Counted from the first letter of the stretch, positions 32,653 to 44,935 are shown. The stretch is DNA of 64,000 bases from Posidonia oceanica (GCA_037176725.1 JAZBRS010000076.1:117447001-117511000), one strand, 5' to 3'. Notes: a model not told the origin generated them from the sequence alone. Made by a program: numbers and translations.

Positions 32653-33975
32653 ATGTGTGCGGATGTCACGCAGTCGGGGAGGGTTTACAGACCTGTCGCC
32701 CCAGCAACCAAACCTGCAGCACCAGTGGCCAGGCCCAGTCGCCCTGAACCTACTCCACCAGCAGGCCAATCCCCACCAGTGAGCCAACCACCAGCAGGCC
32801 AATCCCTTAATCCTACCACTATAGAACCTGCCTCCAGAGCCACTGTCCCCACTTCCAAGAAAGATCAGCCTTCAGCTGACATGACGGCCCAACTGGAAAA
32901 AGTCAAGGCTGACATCTCCATTTGGGACCTAATACATTCTTCTCGTGAACACCGAGAGGCTTTTCTCCGCGTGTTCCAGGCCGCCCATGTGTCCCAAACC
33001 ATTGAGCCTACAACCCTGGAAAATATGGTGGGTATGATTGCGGAGCCACAGGTCATCTCTTTCTCAAGCGATGAGCTGCCTCCAGCGGGGACTAACCACA
33101 ATCAACCCCTGTTTATTACGGTGCAGTTCAAAAGTTTTTGCATTCCCCTCTCGCTGGTCGATAATGGGTCAGGCCTTAACATCTGCCCCCTACGCACAGC
33201 ATTGAAGCTCGGATTCAAAGCTGAGGACATCACGCCAACCGTGAAGGGAATGAATTCTTCTGACAATACACAACATGATTCTTTGGGGATCCTGGTTATT
33301 TCTCTTACCATTGGCCCAGTCGAATTTGATGTAGAATTCTATATCGTCGACTTGGAGCCCTCTTTTAATCTTCTACTTGGACGCCCTTGGCTGCATAAGC
33401 ATCAAGTGATCCCCTCGACCCTCCACCGTATGATCAAGTTCCGCTACGGCGACGATGTTATCGTTGTCATGGCAAAAAACTTTGACAAGGAACCAGTCGA
33501 GGTGGTCTCTTCTGTATCCCGGCAAACTGTCCAATTTGATCCTAAGCCATCGGATACCTTACACCATGTTAATTGGTTTGAGCCGGTTAACTTTATCCCT
33601 CTTCTTGTGCATGTCAGCTCTCTGGCCGTTCATTGTAACCCCTTCAGGATGGTCGAGAATATTTGCCGTAGGTGGGGCTATGAGAAGGGAACGCCACTTG
33701 GGTGTCACGGCCAAGGGATCATCGAGCCGGTCGCAACTGAGGATTGTGAAAAGTTTCAAGGCTTGGGATACGAATGGCAACCCCGCGATGGTGAGCGCCT
33801 GCATTCAGGGAAGCGGAAGCTCGTGATCCCTCGGGACCTCACTAACTTTGTCAGTGCAGGTATTCTCGACCTGAACACGAGCCTAGCAATAGCCCAGCCA
33901 GCACCGTGCCAGAGCCCCCCACTGCTGCTAGAGGAGTGGGTATGCATAAAGGACTATTATTCCGATGAGGAGTAG
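32653..33975 (+). pseudogene. pro: Protease region of element H (retropepsin), open for 440 codons
   Basis: An aspartic protease processes the Gag-Pol polyprotein. The open frame starts with a Pro-rich linker (residues 1-80). The active-site segment LVDNGSGLNICP lies near residue 169, in the DNGS form usual in Tat/Ogre elements rather than DTGA. The second conserved block NLLLGRPWLHKHQVIPSTLH is near residue 240. The Met at 32653 is simply the first in the open stretch; the real protein is part of a longer polyprotein whose upstream frame is closed by stops. It ends at a TAG (33973-33975) shortly before a possible intron. This segment looks intact, but the element as a whole is not. Confidence 0.85.
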
Positions 33976-35262
33976 TCCGGCACGGTTATCCCAGCACAGT
34001 CCAAGGAAGAGGCCCAGATCAGCCCTGCAGTCTCCCGGTAAGTTCATCTGGCCCTTCCCTCTACTGGTACAGTGGTAGATTCTGCAAACTCTGTGTCAGA
34101 AATGATAGCCTCTTCCCCCTTTGCAGCTTCACCAGTGCCTATGACAGCTACATTGACAGTTCCAGAGTCAAGAGCACTTCTGCAGGCACTAGCCATCTGT
34201 CCACTCGCGGCTGCAGCCGCACTAGCATAGAGGTTACCTTTTCTGGGGGTGCAATCAGTTGATTCAGGCGACAGCGTGACTCAGCCCGCCTCATCAGCAG
34301 CTCCACAAGCAAAGCAGGTGGTGTCATCAGCCATACCGCCGTCAGCTTTAGCAGATCCAACATTGTGGAAGACCCCCATCACTACTACAGAGAAACAACC
34401 ACCATCACACATGGGTGTCGGCGCTTCATTCCCCAGAGCAACCGTCCAGCCATTGGACCTTCTGAAGAGCGCCTTTGCCTCCCCTCCAGCCTCAGCACTA
34501 TCCCTATGGGCGCCACTGTTAGTGGCATCCCTGGCTGGCCTATTCGCATCTCTGATTGCCCCGGTGCCACAACCAGCTAGCCAGCCAGTAACAGAGCAGA
34601 CGCCTCGGCTGGTGATATGTCTGGAAGCTAGAGCAGACCTCGTAGGTGGAGGAATCGCCGGGTAGGACTCTGAAGAGGCCGTCTATGCCTATTACATCGA
34701 CACACCCTCAGAAGACGAGGAAGGTGCGACTGCAGACGCCCAGGTGGCTGACAGGCTCGGAGACTTGGAACTGCTTTTCCAAGAGCAACTAGTGGTGTTG
34801 GCTGAAGACGCCGCCGAGCAGCAAGTGCGGAGGAAAGGGAAAGCCGTGGCCACAGGTCCCTCCTCGCCGCAAGACCATTCCTCAATCATGGTCTTGGAAG
34901 AAGAACCAGAGGCAGCACCCACTAGACCAGATGAGTTGATCACTCCACAGCCAGAAGGTGGGTCTAGATGGTTCGTGTGGCGCATGCCCCGCACAGGCAG
35001 CGCATTTGGCAACAGTACACAGATTCGTCGCCTAGAGGACAGTTGTCCGTCTCCAACACTCTTCGCAAGTACATCTAAGAACACAGAGGAGGGGACAGTG
35101 CAGACAGCAGTGGTAGCAGATAGGGTAGTCCCAGCAGTCTAGGCAGTCCCAGCAGCGACCATGGTGCCAGAGCAGCCAGAACATACAGAGTAGCTAGATC
35201 AGTCAGCGGGACCAAGGGCCACTGAAGCAGATGCCACCCACCGAGCCTACAGAAATACTCGG
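33976..35262 (+). other. Protease-RT linker of element H, degenerate
   Basis: This stays in the frame of protease and RT but has several stops (open parts 34249-34665 and 34744-35142). The product would be rich in Pro, Ala and acidic residues, with no domain I recognise. A possible short intron lies at its start: donor CCG|GTAAGT at 34038 and acceptor CTTCCCCCTTTGCAG ending at 34126. Ogre elements are known to have an intron in this interval. Confidence 0.55.
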
Positions 35263-36350
35263 GTGAGCGTGACCATCCTGAGACATCATCAGGATCAAGA
35301 GGCGGAACATGTCCACTCCTTCGACATTACAGACCCCACATTTGAGAAGGAGATCCTCTCGAAACTCATTGCATATGAGGAGGAGGATGGTATAGGCATA
35401 GATGAGAATGATGAACTATCGCATGAGTTCCAGCCTTATGATGACAACCCGGAAGGGCCCAACCTCCATGTCGAGGAAGAGATGGGGGTTATCAACATTG
35501 GCACAGCCACAGATATCAAGGAGGTCCACATCAACGCCCTACTGACGCCCCAAGCTAGAGCAGAGTTTATTGCATTCCTTACAGAATATGCAGACATCTT
35601 CGCTTGGAGTTATGAAGACATGGTCGGCCTTGATGTCGAGATCATGTTGCACAACCTACCCTTGGATCTGGATGTGAAGCCAGTAAAGCAGAAACTTCGG
35701 AAGTGGCGACCACAGTGGCTACTCAAAATCAAGGAGGAAATCATGAAGCAGCACAGTGATGGTTTTCTCAAGGTCGTCCTCTATCCAGAATGGCTCGCGA
35801 ATGTCGTACCTGTGCCCAAGAAGGATGGATGGGTTCATATGTGCATTGATTATAGGGATCTGAACAAAGCCAGTCCTAAGGATGACTTCCCCCTACCGCA
35901 CATCGACATCCTGGTGGACAACACTACAAGGCACAAGATGCTCTCCTTCATGGACGGCTTCTTCGGCTACAATCAGATCAGAATGGTAGAAGAAGACATG
36001 GAAAAGACTTCTTTTATCACTCCCTGGGGAGTCTTCTGCTATCAAGTCATGCCATTTGGGCTCAAGAACGCCGGAGCAACATATGAGAGGGTGATGACAA
36101 CATTATTCCATGACCTCATGCACCAAGAAGTTGAGGTCTATGTGGACGACATTATTGCTAAGTCTAAAGAGCCTGAGGATCACCTTATCTGCCTCAAGAA
36201 GCTCTTTAACCACCTGAGGAAGTACAAGCTTCGCCTTAACCCCAGTAAATGTGTATTCGGGGTATCATGCAGCAAGCTGCTGGGCTACATTGTCAGCCAA
36301 AGGGGGATTGAAGTGGACCCGAGTAAGGCCAAAGCCATCGTGGACATGCC
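35263..36350 (+). pseudogene. rt: Reverse transcriptase of element H, truncated after the RT core
   Basis: Ty3/gypsy RT. Visible motifs in order are WLANVVPVPKKDG, CIDYRDLNKASPKDDFPLPH (about residue 200), SFMDGFFGYNQI, SFITPWGVFCYQVMPFGLKN, and the catalytic VEVYVDDIIAKS near residue 291. The last RT residues are RGIEVDPSKAKAIVDMP. The thumb, connection, both RNase H domains and integrase are missing, because at about 36351 the sequence switches in frame to a chromovirus Gag. The first 80 codons are the acidic region before the RT. Gly-Phe-Phe in the conserved DGFSGYNQI block (Ser in B) is a further change. Compare element B, where the downstream domains survive. Confidence 0.9.
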
Positions 36351-36876
36351 AGAGGATGCGGAGTCTTGGCTCTCAGAGGTTGAGAAGATTCTGGAGAGTC
36401 TGGAGTGTTAGGAGGAGAAGTGGGTTCGTTTGGCAACCTTCCAGTTCAAGGGTGAAGCCAGCCAGTGGTGGAAGTCTGCCCGCCGTCTCAAGTTTCCCGA
36501 TGCAGATCTGCTTGCTATACCCTGGGAAGAGTTCCGGGAGGTGTTCTACGAGCGGTATTTCCCTGAGTATGAGTGGGATCGCTTGGATAGGGACTTTCGG
36601 AATTTGAAGCAGGGGAGCATGTCTGTGGCGGAGTACGAGGCAGCTTTCACTCGGTTGGAGCAGTTTGCTCAGGTGTTTGACACAGAAAGACGCCGAGCTA
36701 AGAAGTTTGTGGAAGGGTTGGTGCTAGCTCTTCAAGGGTTTTGGGTTTTAGATGCCCGACCTTGGCTGATGCTGTGGAGCTCGCGGCCAGGTATGAAGAT
36801 GACCGCAAGCTATTTCTGGAAGAACACCCCAAAGGTAAGGGGAAGTCGTCCTCTCAGTGGCCTTCTGTTTCTGGAG
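36351..36876 (+). pseudogene. gag: Chromovirus-type gag fragment joined in frame to the H RT
   Basis: From 36351 the product changes to AESWLSEVEKILESLEC, then after one TAG (36409-36411) to FQFKGEASQWWKSARR, FPDADLLAIPWEEFREVFYE and RNLKQGSMSVAEYEAAFTRL. This is the Retrotrans_gag capsid of Del/Tekay-like chromoviruses and is unrelated to the Tat/Ogre Gag in H. The fragment keeps the RT frame until a frameshift around 36740. It stops at about 36876, where LTR sequence of H begins. It has neither the Gag start nor the zinc knuckle. Confidence 0.85.
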
Positions 36877-37145
36877 GTCTGAGCGTTAAGACTAGAAAGA
36901 CCGACTTCTCGGGCGTGTCGGGGGTGCCTAACACCTTCCCCGCACGTAACAGGAGTCCTTACCCTTTCTCTAGCCTGCAAGCACCATTTTGCCCTCGTCC
37001 TTGGCACGAGTCATCCTTTTTTGCATAGTATTGCATTCATTCGCTTGTTTTCTATGCTTTTCCTTGGTTTTCCTCGTCTACCCATTAATAGACTAGGTGG
37101 CGACTCCCTTTTGTCTTATCATTATTTTTATTCGTGTTTTCCCAG
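36877..37145 (+). mobile_element. Remnant of the H 3' LTR
   Basis: This matches 28437-28709 of the H 5' LTR (GAGCGTTAAG, AGAAAGACCGACTTCT, TGTCGGGGGTGCC, GCATTCATTCGCTTG). Its start is lost at the junction with the gag fragment. It is cut at 37146 by the end of C's LTR. CCCAG (37141-37145) is the predicted target duplication of C. Confidence 0.85.
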
Positions 37146-40100
37146 TGTAATAATCCCGGTGTTCAGATCGTCCATGCACATTGCCAAAACTCATGTGCAC
37201 CGATCAAAATCAAGCTTACTATTAGCAGCTGTGTCCGAGAAGAAAGACTTAACTCGAAAACACTTAAAAAGGGAAAAAAAGGGAAGAAAAGAAGAAGATA
37301 AGACAATTCAGAGTCGCCACCGTGTCTATTAGGTCGAGAGACAAGGAAAACCAGGGAAATGCGTGAATAAACACGAAAAACCAAGCAAAGGATGCAAAGC
37401 AATGCAATGCAAGAGAAAAGGGATGCAAATGAATGCAAATGATATGACTCATGCCTAGGATAAGGGCAATATGGTCATTGTGGGCCATGAGAAAGGGCAA
37501 GGACTCCTGTTACGCACGGGGAAGGTGTTAGGCACCCCCGACACGCCCGAGAATCGATCTTTCTAGGCTTACGCTCGCATACGCAGGGAAATGCAGACTT
37601 TGAATGCCTAAGTGCCATGAATGCCTAATTAGATGCACAAAGGTGTGCTCTAAATGATGAAATGCGTGCAAGGAATTAAACGTGCAATCTAAGTGCTCAG
37701 TAGCTCTGTCTGTGTTCCGAACCGGGCGAACCCTAGTTTGTGAGAACTCCAGGCAGTAAGCATCACTGCCCTATATGCAAATGCAGGCGATAAAACAAAA
37801 CATCAGTAAAACCAGGCAATGTGGGCAACATGCAAGAGAAAACAACGTCAAATACGCAAAACGGTGCGAGAAACGATGTAGGCACGCAAAACGGTGCAAG
37901 AAACAAAGCAAGCACACAAAACGGTGCAAGAAACAAAGCAAGCACGCAAAACAGTGTGAGAAACAAAGTAGGCATGCAAAACAGCATGAGAAACAAAGCA
38001 GGCACGTAAAATGGCGCAAGAACCAAAGTAGGCACGCAAAATGGTGCAAGAAACAAAGCAAGCACCCGAAATGGTGCAAGAAACAAAGTCAGCATGCGAA
38101 ACGGTGCAAGAAACAAAGTCAGCACGCAAAATTGTGCAAGAAACAAGGTCAGCATGCAAAACGGTGCAAGAAATAAGGCAGGCATGTGAAACGGTATAGG
38201 AAACAAAGTCGGCACGCAAAACGGTGCAAGAAACAAAGTCGGCATGCAAAATGGTGCAAGAAACAAGCGAAACAAAACATCGAAAAGCCATGTAATGCAA
38301 ATGATGTGCAAAAGATGCTGTGCAGGAGTTCAGGAGGACTTACCTTGGGGATCTGAAGCCTAATCTGAGAAGTACTTGGTCTGCAATGAAGTGCGCTCCA
38401 CCAGGGTTGTCTAGGTAGCTTGATTGTGAAGATCCGGCGGTCTGATCGGAAGATATCCAGGCTTCAAGGTAGAGGGCTCAAGAACAGGGGAGAAGAAAGG
38501 ATCTACGTGTAAAAGGGGTCCTAGGGGTGTGCAAAACAGGTCCTCCCACGTACATGAGAGCTAGAAGTGCTTAAGTGTGTGTAGAGATGCTAAATGCAGT
38601 GATGCATGGGTGCAATGCATGCAAAAATGCAGAAAAGGACCTAAGAATGACTTTTTAGAAAACTTAAGGACCTAAATGCAAGTTTTGAAAAAGTTGAGGA
38701 CCTAAGTGCAAGGATTTTGAAAAGTTAGGGGCTTATATGCAAGGTTTTTGAAAACTTGAGGGTCTGAATGCAATTTAATAAAATGCAGGGTCTGAAATGC
38801 AATTTAATAAGGTAAAGATGCATTTAAATGATTTTTATAAACATGTTGTGGACTGGAATGCAATTCTGAAATATGCATGGGCTAAAATGCAATTTTATAA
38901 GGTAAAATGCAAGCTAAATGTATGCTGTGAATTATGCAGAGGACTAAAGTGTAATTTTAAAACATGCAGGGGCCAAAATGCAATTTTATAAGGAAAACAT
39001 GCAGGAAAATGCTCTATGCGTGCAAATGAAGGACCTAGATGCAAAAATGAAGACATATAGGATAAAAATGCAATGCAGTAAGGAAAAGATGGAAAATAAA
39101 TGATTTAACAACAGATTAGAGGACTAAATGGCAAATAAAACAAATATCAGGACTAAAATGCAATTTCATAAGGTAAAAAATAGAAGATTAAATGAGTTTA
39201 TCAACTAGAGGACTAACATGCAAAAATAAAAAGCTATTGGACTAGAAAATAAAGAACAAAAACTACATTTGAACTACAACAGGACCATTATGCAAATAAA
39301 ATAAACAACAGGACTGGAAATTAAAGAAACAGAAACTTAAATGAACTAGAATTGGACTAGAATGCAAATAAAATAAAAAGCTGGACTGGAACTAAAGAAA
39401 AGCTAAAGAAATGTAACTGCAAGGGACTAAAAAGAAAATAAAAAAACATGCTAGGCTTAAACTAAAAGAAAACTTAAAGAAATACACAATAGTTGGACTA
39501 ACAAGCAAATAAACAGAACCTTGAGTTTTTTATGCAATTTCATATGGTTTTAAATCAGATTGAAATGATTCTTAAACGATGGCAGGACTAAAAAGCAAAT
39601 AATTAAAAACACAAGCCAGAAATGCAATTTTTGGTAAATTATGCATAGTAAACAGAAATAAATGAACAGTGGAAGGGAGGAGGAGAAGCCACTGTAGCAT
39701 AGTGCTACCAGTGGCCGGAGGAGGTGGAGTGGGGGTGCTGGAGAGGCGTTGAGAGGCTGGGGGCCTTCGCCGGAGATGCGTGGAGGTCTTGGTGGCATCG
39801 GTGGGCCGTGACGCGGCCTGAAGCTGGCCGGAGAAGGCGGCGGAGGACTGCAGAACAGGAGGGGGCAGACCGGATGACTGGAGTGACGTCAGAGGATTCT
39901 GGAAGCAGGGTCGTGCTCCTAGAAGCTCCCCGGAGCTCGGGCGATCCTTGGAAGAGCTTTCTGCAAGCCGGAGCGGTGGGGCGAGCTCGGAGCTCGCCGG
40001 AGAAGACGAGTTGAAGGCGGCACTGACTTCGGGCGACGGCTACTGGAACCCTAGTCTAAGGGGCTAGGAAGCAAGAGCGGACGGAGGCTAAGCTAATGGG

Positions 40101-42823
40101 GAAGGAAAATACCTGTTGCGCTGTCTGGAGCGTCCCCCCGATGTGGGTGGCTTCTACTGATGTTGGCGAGGTTCGTCCGGCTGCTGGAGGCGTCATCGGC
40201 GGCTTGCGAACGTCCGGAACTGCTCCGTGTGGTCCTCCGGAGCTCCCTGAATGGCTGGAGCGAAGCTTCGCGGGCTGGCAGGAAGGATTGGCTTTTTGGG
40301 TGTGCTGCTGGTCGTCTGAGGTGGGGAGAGAGGTCTGTTGCTCTCTGGATCAAGCGGAGGCTTCCGGCAGGCTTCTGGGTGTTCGGTGATGGGTTCTGGA
40401 AGGTTAGATGGAGTCGTGGAGTGCTGGAGAAGGAGTTTGCAGGTGGATTGATTTTTGGACAGAAAAAAGGGAAGGTGTTTGTGGTGGTAGGCTCGGGTTG
40501 TGGTGAGAGTTGGGCTGAAGGCTTGGGTGGTTTGGGAAGATGGTGTTCAGGCAAGTTGGGTGGAGGAATTTGGGTTGGTTCTGGAGTCTGTAGGGTTGGG
40601 AATTTCAGGTGAGGTGGAGATGGGTAGCTGTGAGGATTCAAGGTGATTGGGGGTGGTTTCAGGGATGGCTTTTGCTGTGGATTGAAGGGAAAGGATTGCT
40701 GGAAATTCGGTGGATTTGGGGGATGAATTGGGAGTGATTTGGGAGGTATTTGGGGCTCTCAATTGCAGTGGGATGAAGAGGAGGAAGAGTTGGTTCTTTG
40801 GCAGAGGAAGGGGAGGATTTCTGGGTTCTCTCCGGCTGGCTCTCTTCACTAGGGAGTGCACAAGGAAGAGGAGAGGGTCTGGGTAGTTTGAGGATGATGC
40901 TTCTGGTGTGTGTTGCTGGCCTACTGGTTCTGGTTGGGCGGATGCAATTGAGTGCAAAGGAGGGAGTGGCAGGAGGCTTGCAGGCGCACGGCTGAGGCAG
41001 GCGGCACATGCTGGTCTGGCCTGAGCAGCGGTCGTGCGGGCATGCAAGGACTGCAGGTGTGAGGACGATGATGTGTCGATTGGTAGAAGAAGGTGTGAGA
41101 AAAAAAAAGGAAAAAAAAACTAGAGGAGGGAGGAGAAGGAGCTGTTGTGGAGAAGGAGGGAAGAAGAGGAGGAGTTGGCCGTGGGCCGGGCCAGACGCGC
41201 GTGGGAGATGGAAATTAAAAAAAGAAAGGAAAGGAAGGAGGAGAGGGGTCAATGGGCCGGACCAGAAAGAAATTAAAAAGGAAGATGAAGAAAGGAAGAA
41301 GAGGAAAGGAAAAAGAGGAATAAGAAGAAAATTAAAATAGAAATAAAAATTGAAAAAGATTTGAAAATATTTTTAAAGTAGTTGTTTTTAAGTTAGGGTT
41401 TTTAATTAGGTTTTTTAAAGATTGTTTTTAAATTAATTAGGGTTAGAACGAGTCTTAGTTTTGATTTAAGTTTTTAGGATTTAAGTTTTCTTTAAATTGT
41501 TTTTGATTTGGTTTAAATGTTTGTTAAACTTTTTAATTGTTTTTAATTGAGTTTTTCTTGTTAAGTTGGGATTTTTAATTAGGCTTTTTTTAATGGGTTG
41601 CTTTTTAATTAGTTAGGAGGAGTTTTAGGTTCTTTGATTTTAGTTTTTCTAAAGTCTTCTTTTAATTGTTTTTAAAATTTTGTTTGTTAAGTTCTTTTAA
41701 TATTTTCTAGTTAAGTTTCTCTTGTTAAGTTTTTCCTTTTCTTTTTCTTTTTTAGTTAAGTTTTTTTAGGCATGCATTAGGTTTTAATTGTTTCTTTTAG
41801 ATTTGTTAAGTTAAGTTTTTTTTCTTAATTACTTGTCTTAGTATTCTTAATTGTTTTCTTCTTTTTTAAGATTGTTTTTGATTATTTTTAATAGGGTTTT
41901 TACTTTTGGTTTGTTTTGATTATATTTTGATTTTTGCTTGATTTTACAGCATTTTCTTTTTATTTGTTTTGTATTTTTTAGATTGTATTCCTAGTTTCTC
42001 TTTTTTAGTTGGATTTAGTTAGGTTTTTGTTTTTAATTGTTTGTCTAAGTTTTTAATTACTTCTTTTTAGGATTTTGATTTGTTTTTCTTTTGTTTTAGA
42101 GTTTTAATGGTTTTTAAAGGGTTTTTTAGAGATTTAGTGGAAGAAAGGAAAAGAAAGGGAAAAGGAAGAAGTAAAGGAAGAATTGGAGAAGGAAAGAAGA
42201 AAGGGAGGAATGGAAGGAAAATAAATATTGTAAAATCAAGGGATAGGCTAAAAATAAAATAAAAATGCAAATAAAATACAGAAGAGAGAGATGCACGAGG
42301 TGGGCCCACGGCCAAGCGAGGAAAAGAGAGAGAAGGGAGTGAAAAGAAGGAGAATAAGAAGGAGAGAGAGAGGAGAGAGAAAAGAATAATTTAGGAGAGA
42401 GAAAAGGATAATTTGGATAAATGAAGGGGTTAGAGGTTTAGAAAAGAGTTGAAACTTGGGGAGTGTGTGGTCTAGAGTCTCTAGTGTTGGACCTAGAGTT
42501 TGGATTTGGATTTTGGAAGGTTTTGGAAGGGTTTTGAGGTGTAGAAAAATGGTAGTTTTACCTAGGTTTTCTAGGGTTTTTGGGAGTAGTTTTGGTTTGA
42601 AATTTTAAGGACTTTTTGGTGGGTTTCTAAGTTAGGAAGGGTGAGTTTTCCTATGGTTTTTGGGTAGTTTTTGGGCTTGGGAGATGGGTGTGATTCTAGG
42701 TTAGGTTTGGACTTGATTTGGAGAGAAGGATGAGAGGAAAAGTGTAGGTTTGGACCTAGATTCGGGTTCAGAAGCCACTAGAAGATTTTCATTGATTCAG
42801 CCTGTCAAAATGGGGTGTCAACA
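37146..42823 (-). mobile_element. 3' LTR of element C, 5,678 bp
   Basis: In the sense direction it starts TGTTGACACCCC at 42823, directly after the polypurine tract, and ends GGGATTATTACA at 37146. It is the same family as X. It contains a pyrimidine tract (41070-41340), a GC-rich block ending CAG|GTATTT (40112), AT-rich repeats (38600-39650), the conserved AAG|GTAAGTCC donor-like site (38343), a 30-bp minisatellite, both conserved boxes and the PBS-like word. The acceptor-side part of the X intron is missing. Confidence 0.9.
37815..38280. repeat. 30-bp minisatellite in LTR C
   Basis: About fifteen copies of a unit such as ACGCAAAACGGTGCAAGAAA followed by CAAAGCAGGC. Open frames crossing it on both strands are artefacts of the 30-bp period. 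Confidence 0.9.
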
Positions 42824-42889
42824 GGTGCCCCTCCCTGAGCAAGGTCAAGCGATGCGAGGCCGCTGCTCAGGGTTGACAAGACACCCCAT
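42824..42889 (-). other. Polypurine tract of element C within a hairpin
   Basis: Minus-strand AGGGAGGGGCACC ends directly at the LTR start, as expected for the plus-strand primer. Two inverted pairs surround it: CCCTGAGC (42833-42840) with GCTCAGGG (42865-42872), and ATGGGGTGTC inside the LTR (42810-42819) with GACACCCCAT (42880-42889). Confidence 0.8.
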
Positions 42890-43344
42890 CTGACTGACGG
42901 GAGTAGAAGGTTGCTATTGGCATAAGCCACTTATTCGGCAGATGCACCGAACGTCGTAGCTCGTTGCCGCAATGCAAAATGCAGCTGCAGATGGATGGAA
43001 TGCAATGCATGCAATGCATGCTAATGCTATGTAATGCTGATGATGCTGATGTAGTTAGGCTAGCATGCGATGTTATACAAATGAAGTGTATTGTTGATGC
43101 AACAGGATGCTAAAAGAGAAACTGCGATGCAACGTGAAAGTTTGGCGGCTAGTCCAAACTTGCGCAACAAAGAGGGAAAGAAAGAGGCAGCTTGTCCCTA
43201 CCTGAGGGAGCAAGCAAGCAAGGCGGCTGGAGCCGCATAGAAAAGGGGCAACCAAAACAAAAGAGGTGCGAAGGGAGAGGGGGACCCTCTCCTGCCGCGA
43301 AGGGATGTAGGACTTCGTCTTCCTGGAACGAAGTCGCGCGAAGG
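42890..43344. other. Spacer between polypurine tract and hairpin array, element C
   Basis: AATGCAATGCATGC-type repeats and GATGCTGATG words; no gene. The corresponding B segment is 55990-56468. AGATGCACCGAACGTCGTAGCTC is partly shared between the two. Confidence 0.55.
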
Positions 43345-44935
43345 AAGTGATAAGTTATCGGACTTATCGACCGGAGGGGATGAGTTTCGGATCATCAGCC
43401 GAGAGTGATAGTTTACGGTCCTATCAACCGAAAGCGATAGTTTACGGTCCTATCAACCGAGAGCGATAGTTTACGGTCCTATCAACCGGAAGCGATAGTT
43501 TACGGTCCTATCAAACGGAAGCGATAGTTTACGGTCCTATCAACCGGAGGGGATAGTTTATGGTCCTATCAACCGGAGGGTGCAGTTGTGAGTGATAGTT
43601 ACTGGATATCAGCCGTAAAACATGATTGTGCAGGATAGTTTACGGTCCTATCAACCGGAAGCGATAGTTTACAGTCCTATCAATCGGAAGCGATAGTTTA
43701 CGGACCTATCAATCGGAAGCGATAGTTTACGGTCCTATCAATCGGGAGCAATAGTTTACGGTCCTATCAACCGAGAGCGATAGTTTACGGTCCTATCAAC
43801 CGGAAGCACAATCCATGAGTGATAGTTACTGGTTATCAGCTGTATAACGCAAATGCCCACGATAGTTTTGGATATCAGCTAGAGAGTGATAGTTTACGGT
43901 CCTATCAACCGGAAGTGATAGTTTATGGTCCTATCAACTGGAAGCGATAGTTTACGGTCCTATCAACCAGAAAGGGGCCTTTGTGAGTGATAGTTACTGG
44001 ATATCAGCCGTATAATGCAATTGCAGGTGATAGTTTTGGATATCAGCCAAGGATGAGTTTTGGATCATCAGCCAGAGAATGATAGTTTACAGTTCTATCA
44101 ACCGGAAAGAGCAATTGCAAGGGATAGTTACTGGATATCAGCCGTATAACGTAATTGCAAGTGATAGTTTTGGATATCAACCAAGGATGAGTTTTGGATC
44201 ATCAGCTAGAGAATGATAGTTTACGGTCCTATCAACCGGAAGGTGCAATTACGAGGGATAGTTACTGGATGTCAGCCGTATAACACAACTGCGGGATAGT
44301 TTTGGATATCAACTAAAGAGAGTGATGAGTTTTGGATCATCAGCCAGGGAGTGATGAGTTTTGGATCATCAGCCAGGGTGAGTGATGAGTTTTGGATCAT
44401 CAGCCAAGAGAGTGATGAGTTTTGGATCATCAGCCAGGGAGAGTGATGAGTTTTGGATCATCAGCGAGGGAGAGTGATGAGTTTCGGATCATCAGCCAAG
44501 AGAATGATGAGTTTTGGATCATCAGCCAAGAGAGTGATGAGTTTTGGATTATCAGCCAAGAGGAAAGAATTGATAAGATGTCGGACTTATCAGCAGGAAA
44601 TGAATAGGTGATAAGATATCAGACTTATCGACCGGCAAAGAGAGGATGAAAGAATAGAATGATAAGATATCGGACTTATCGGTCGGCAAAAGAATAGGTG
44701 ATAAGATATCGGACTTATCGGTTGGCAAAGAGAAGATGAAAGAATAGAATGATAAGATATCGGACTTATCGGCCGGCAAATGAATAGAATGATAAGATAT
44801 CAGACTTATCGACCGGCAAAGAGAGGACGAAAGAATAGAATGATAAGATATCAGACTTATCGGTCGGCAAATGAATAGAATGATAAGATATCAGACTTAT
44901 CGACCGGCAAAGAGAGGAGCCCGTGACATCCAGGC
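43345..44935. repeat. Large covarying hairpin array of element C
   Basis: Dozens of units. Class I units (tail ACCGG) have stem/loop/stem GATAG-TTTACGGTC-CTATC or GATAAG-ATATCGGA-CTTATC. Class II units (tail CAGCC) have GATGA-GTTTTGGA-TCATC, GATA-GTTTTGGA-TATC or GATA-GTTACTGGA-TATC. The sub-arrays follow one another: mostly GATAG units to about 44290, GATGA units to about 44570, then GATAAG units to 44910. The array lies in the 3' untranslated part, between the PMD gene and the polypurine tract. Confidence 0.9.

Noticed and set aside
32653..33975. Functional stand-alone protease gene
   Set aside because: It is one open piece of a Gag-Pol frame with stops before and after. The Met is internal and no separate promoter is seen.
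37309..37319. PBS-like word taken as the real PBS, with LTRs ending there and tandem internal regions following
   Set aside because: The duplications around X place the LTR end at ACTACA, about 165 bases further on, and the real PBS next to that end in E, F and G matches over 18 bases.
43345..44935. CRISPR-like array
   Set aside because: Repeats are tandem and degenerate hairpins without unique spacers, in plant retrotransposon DNA.
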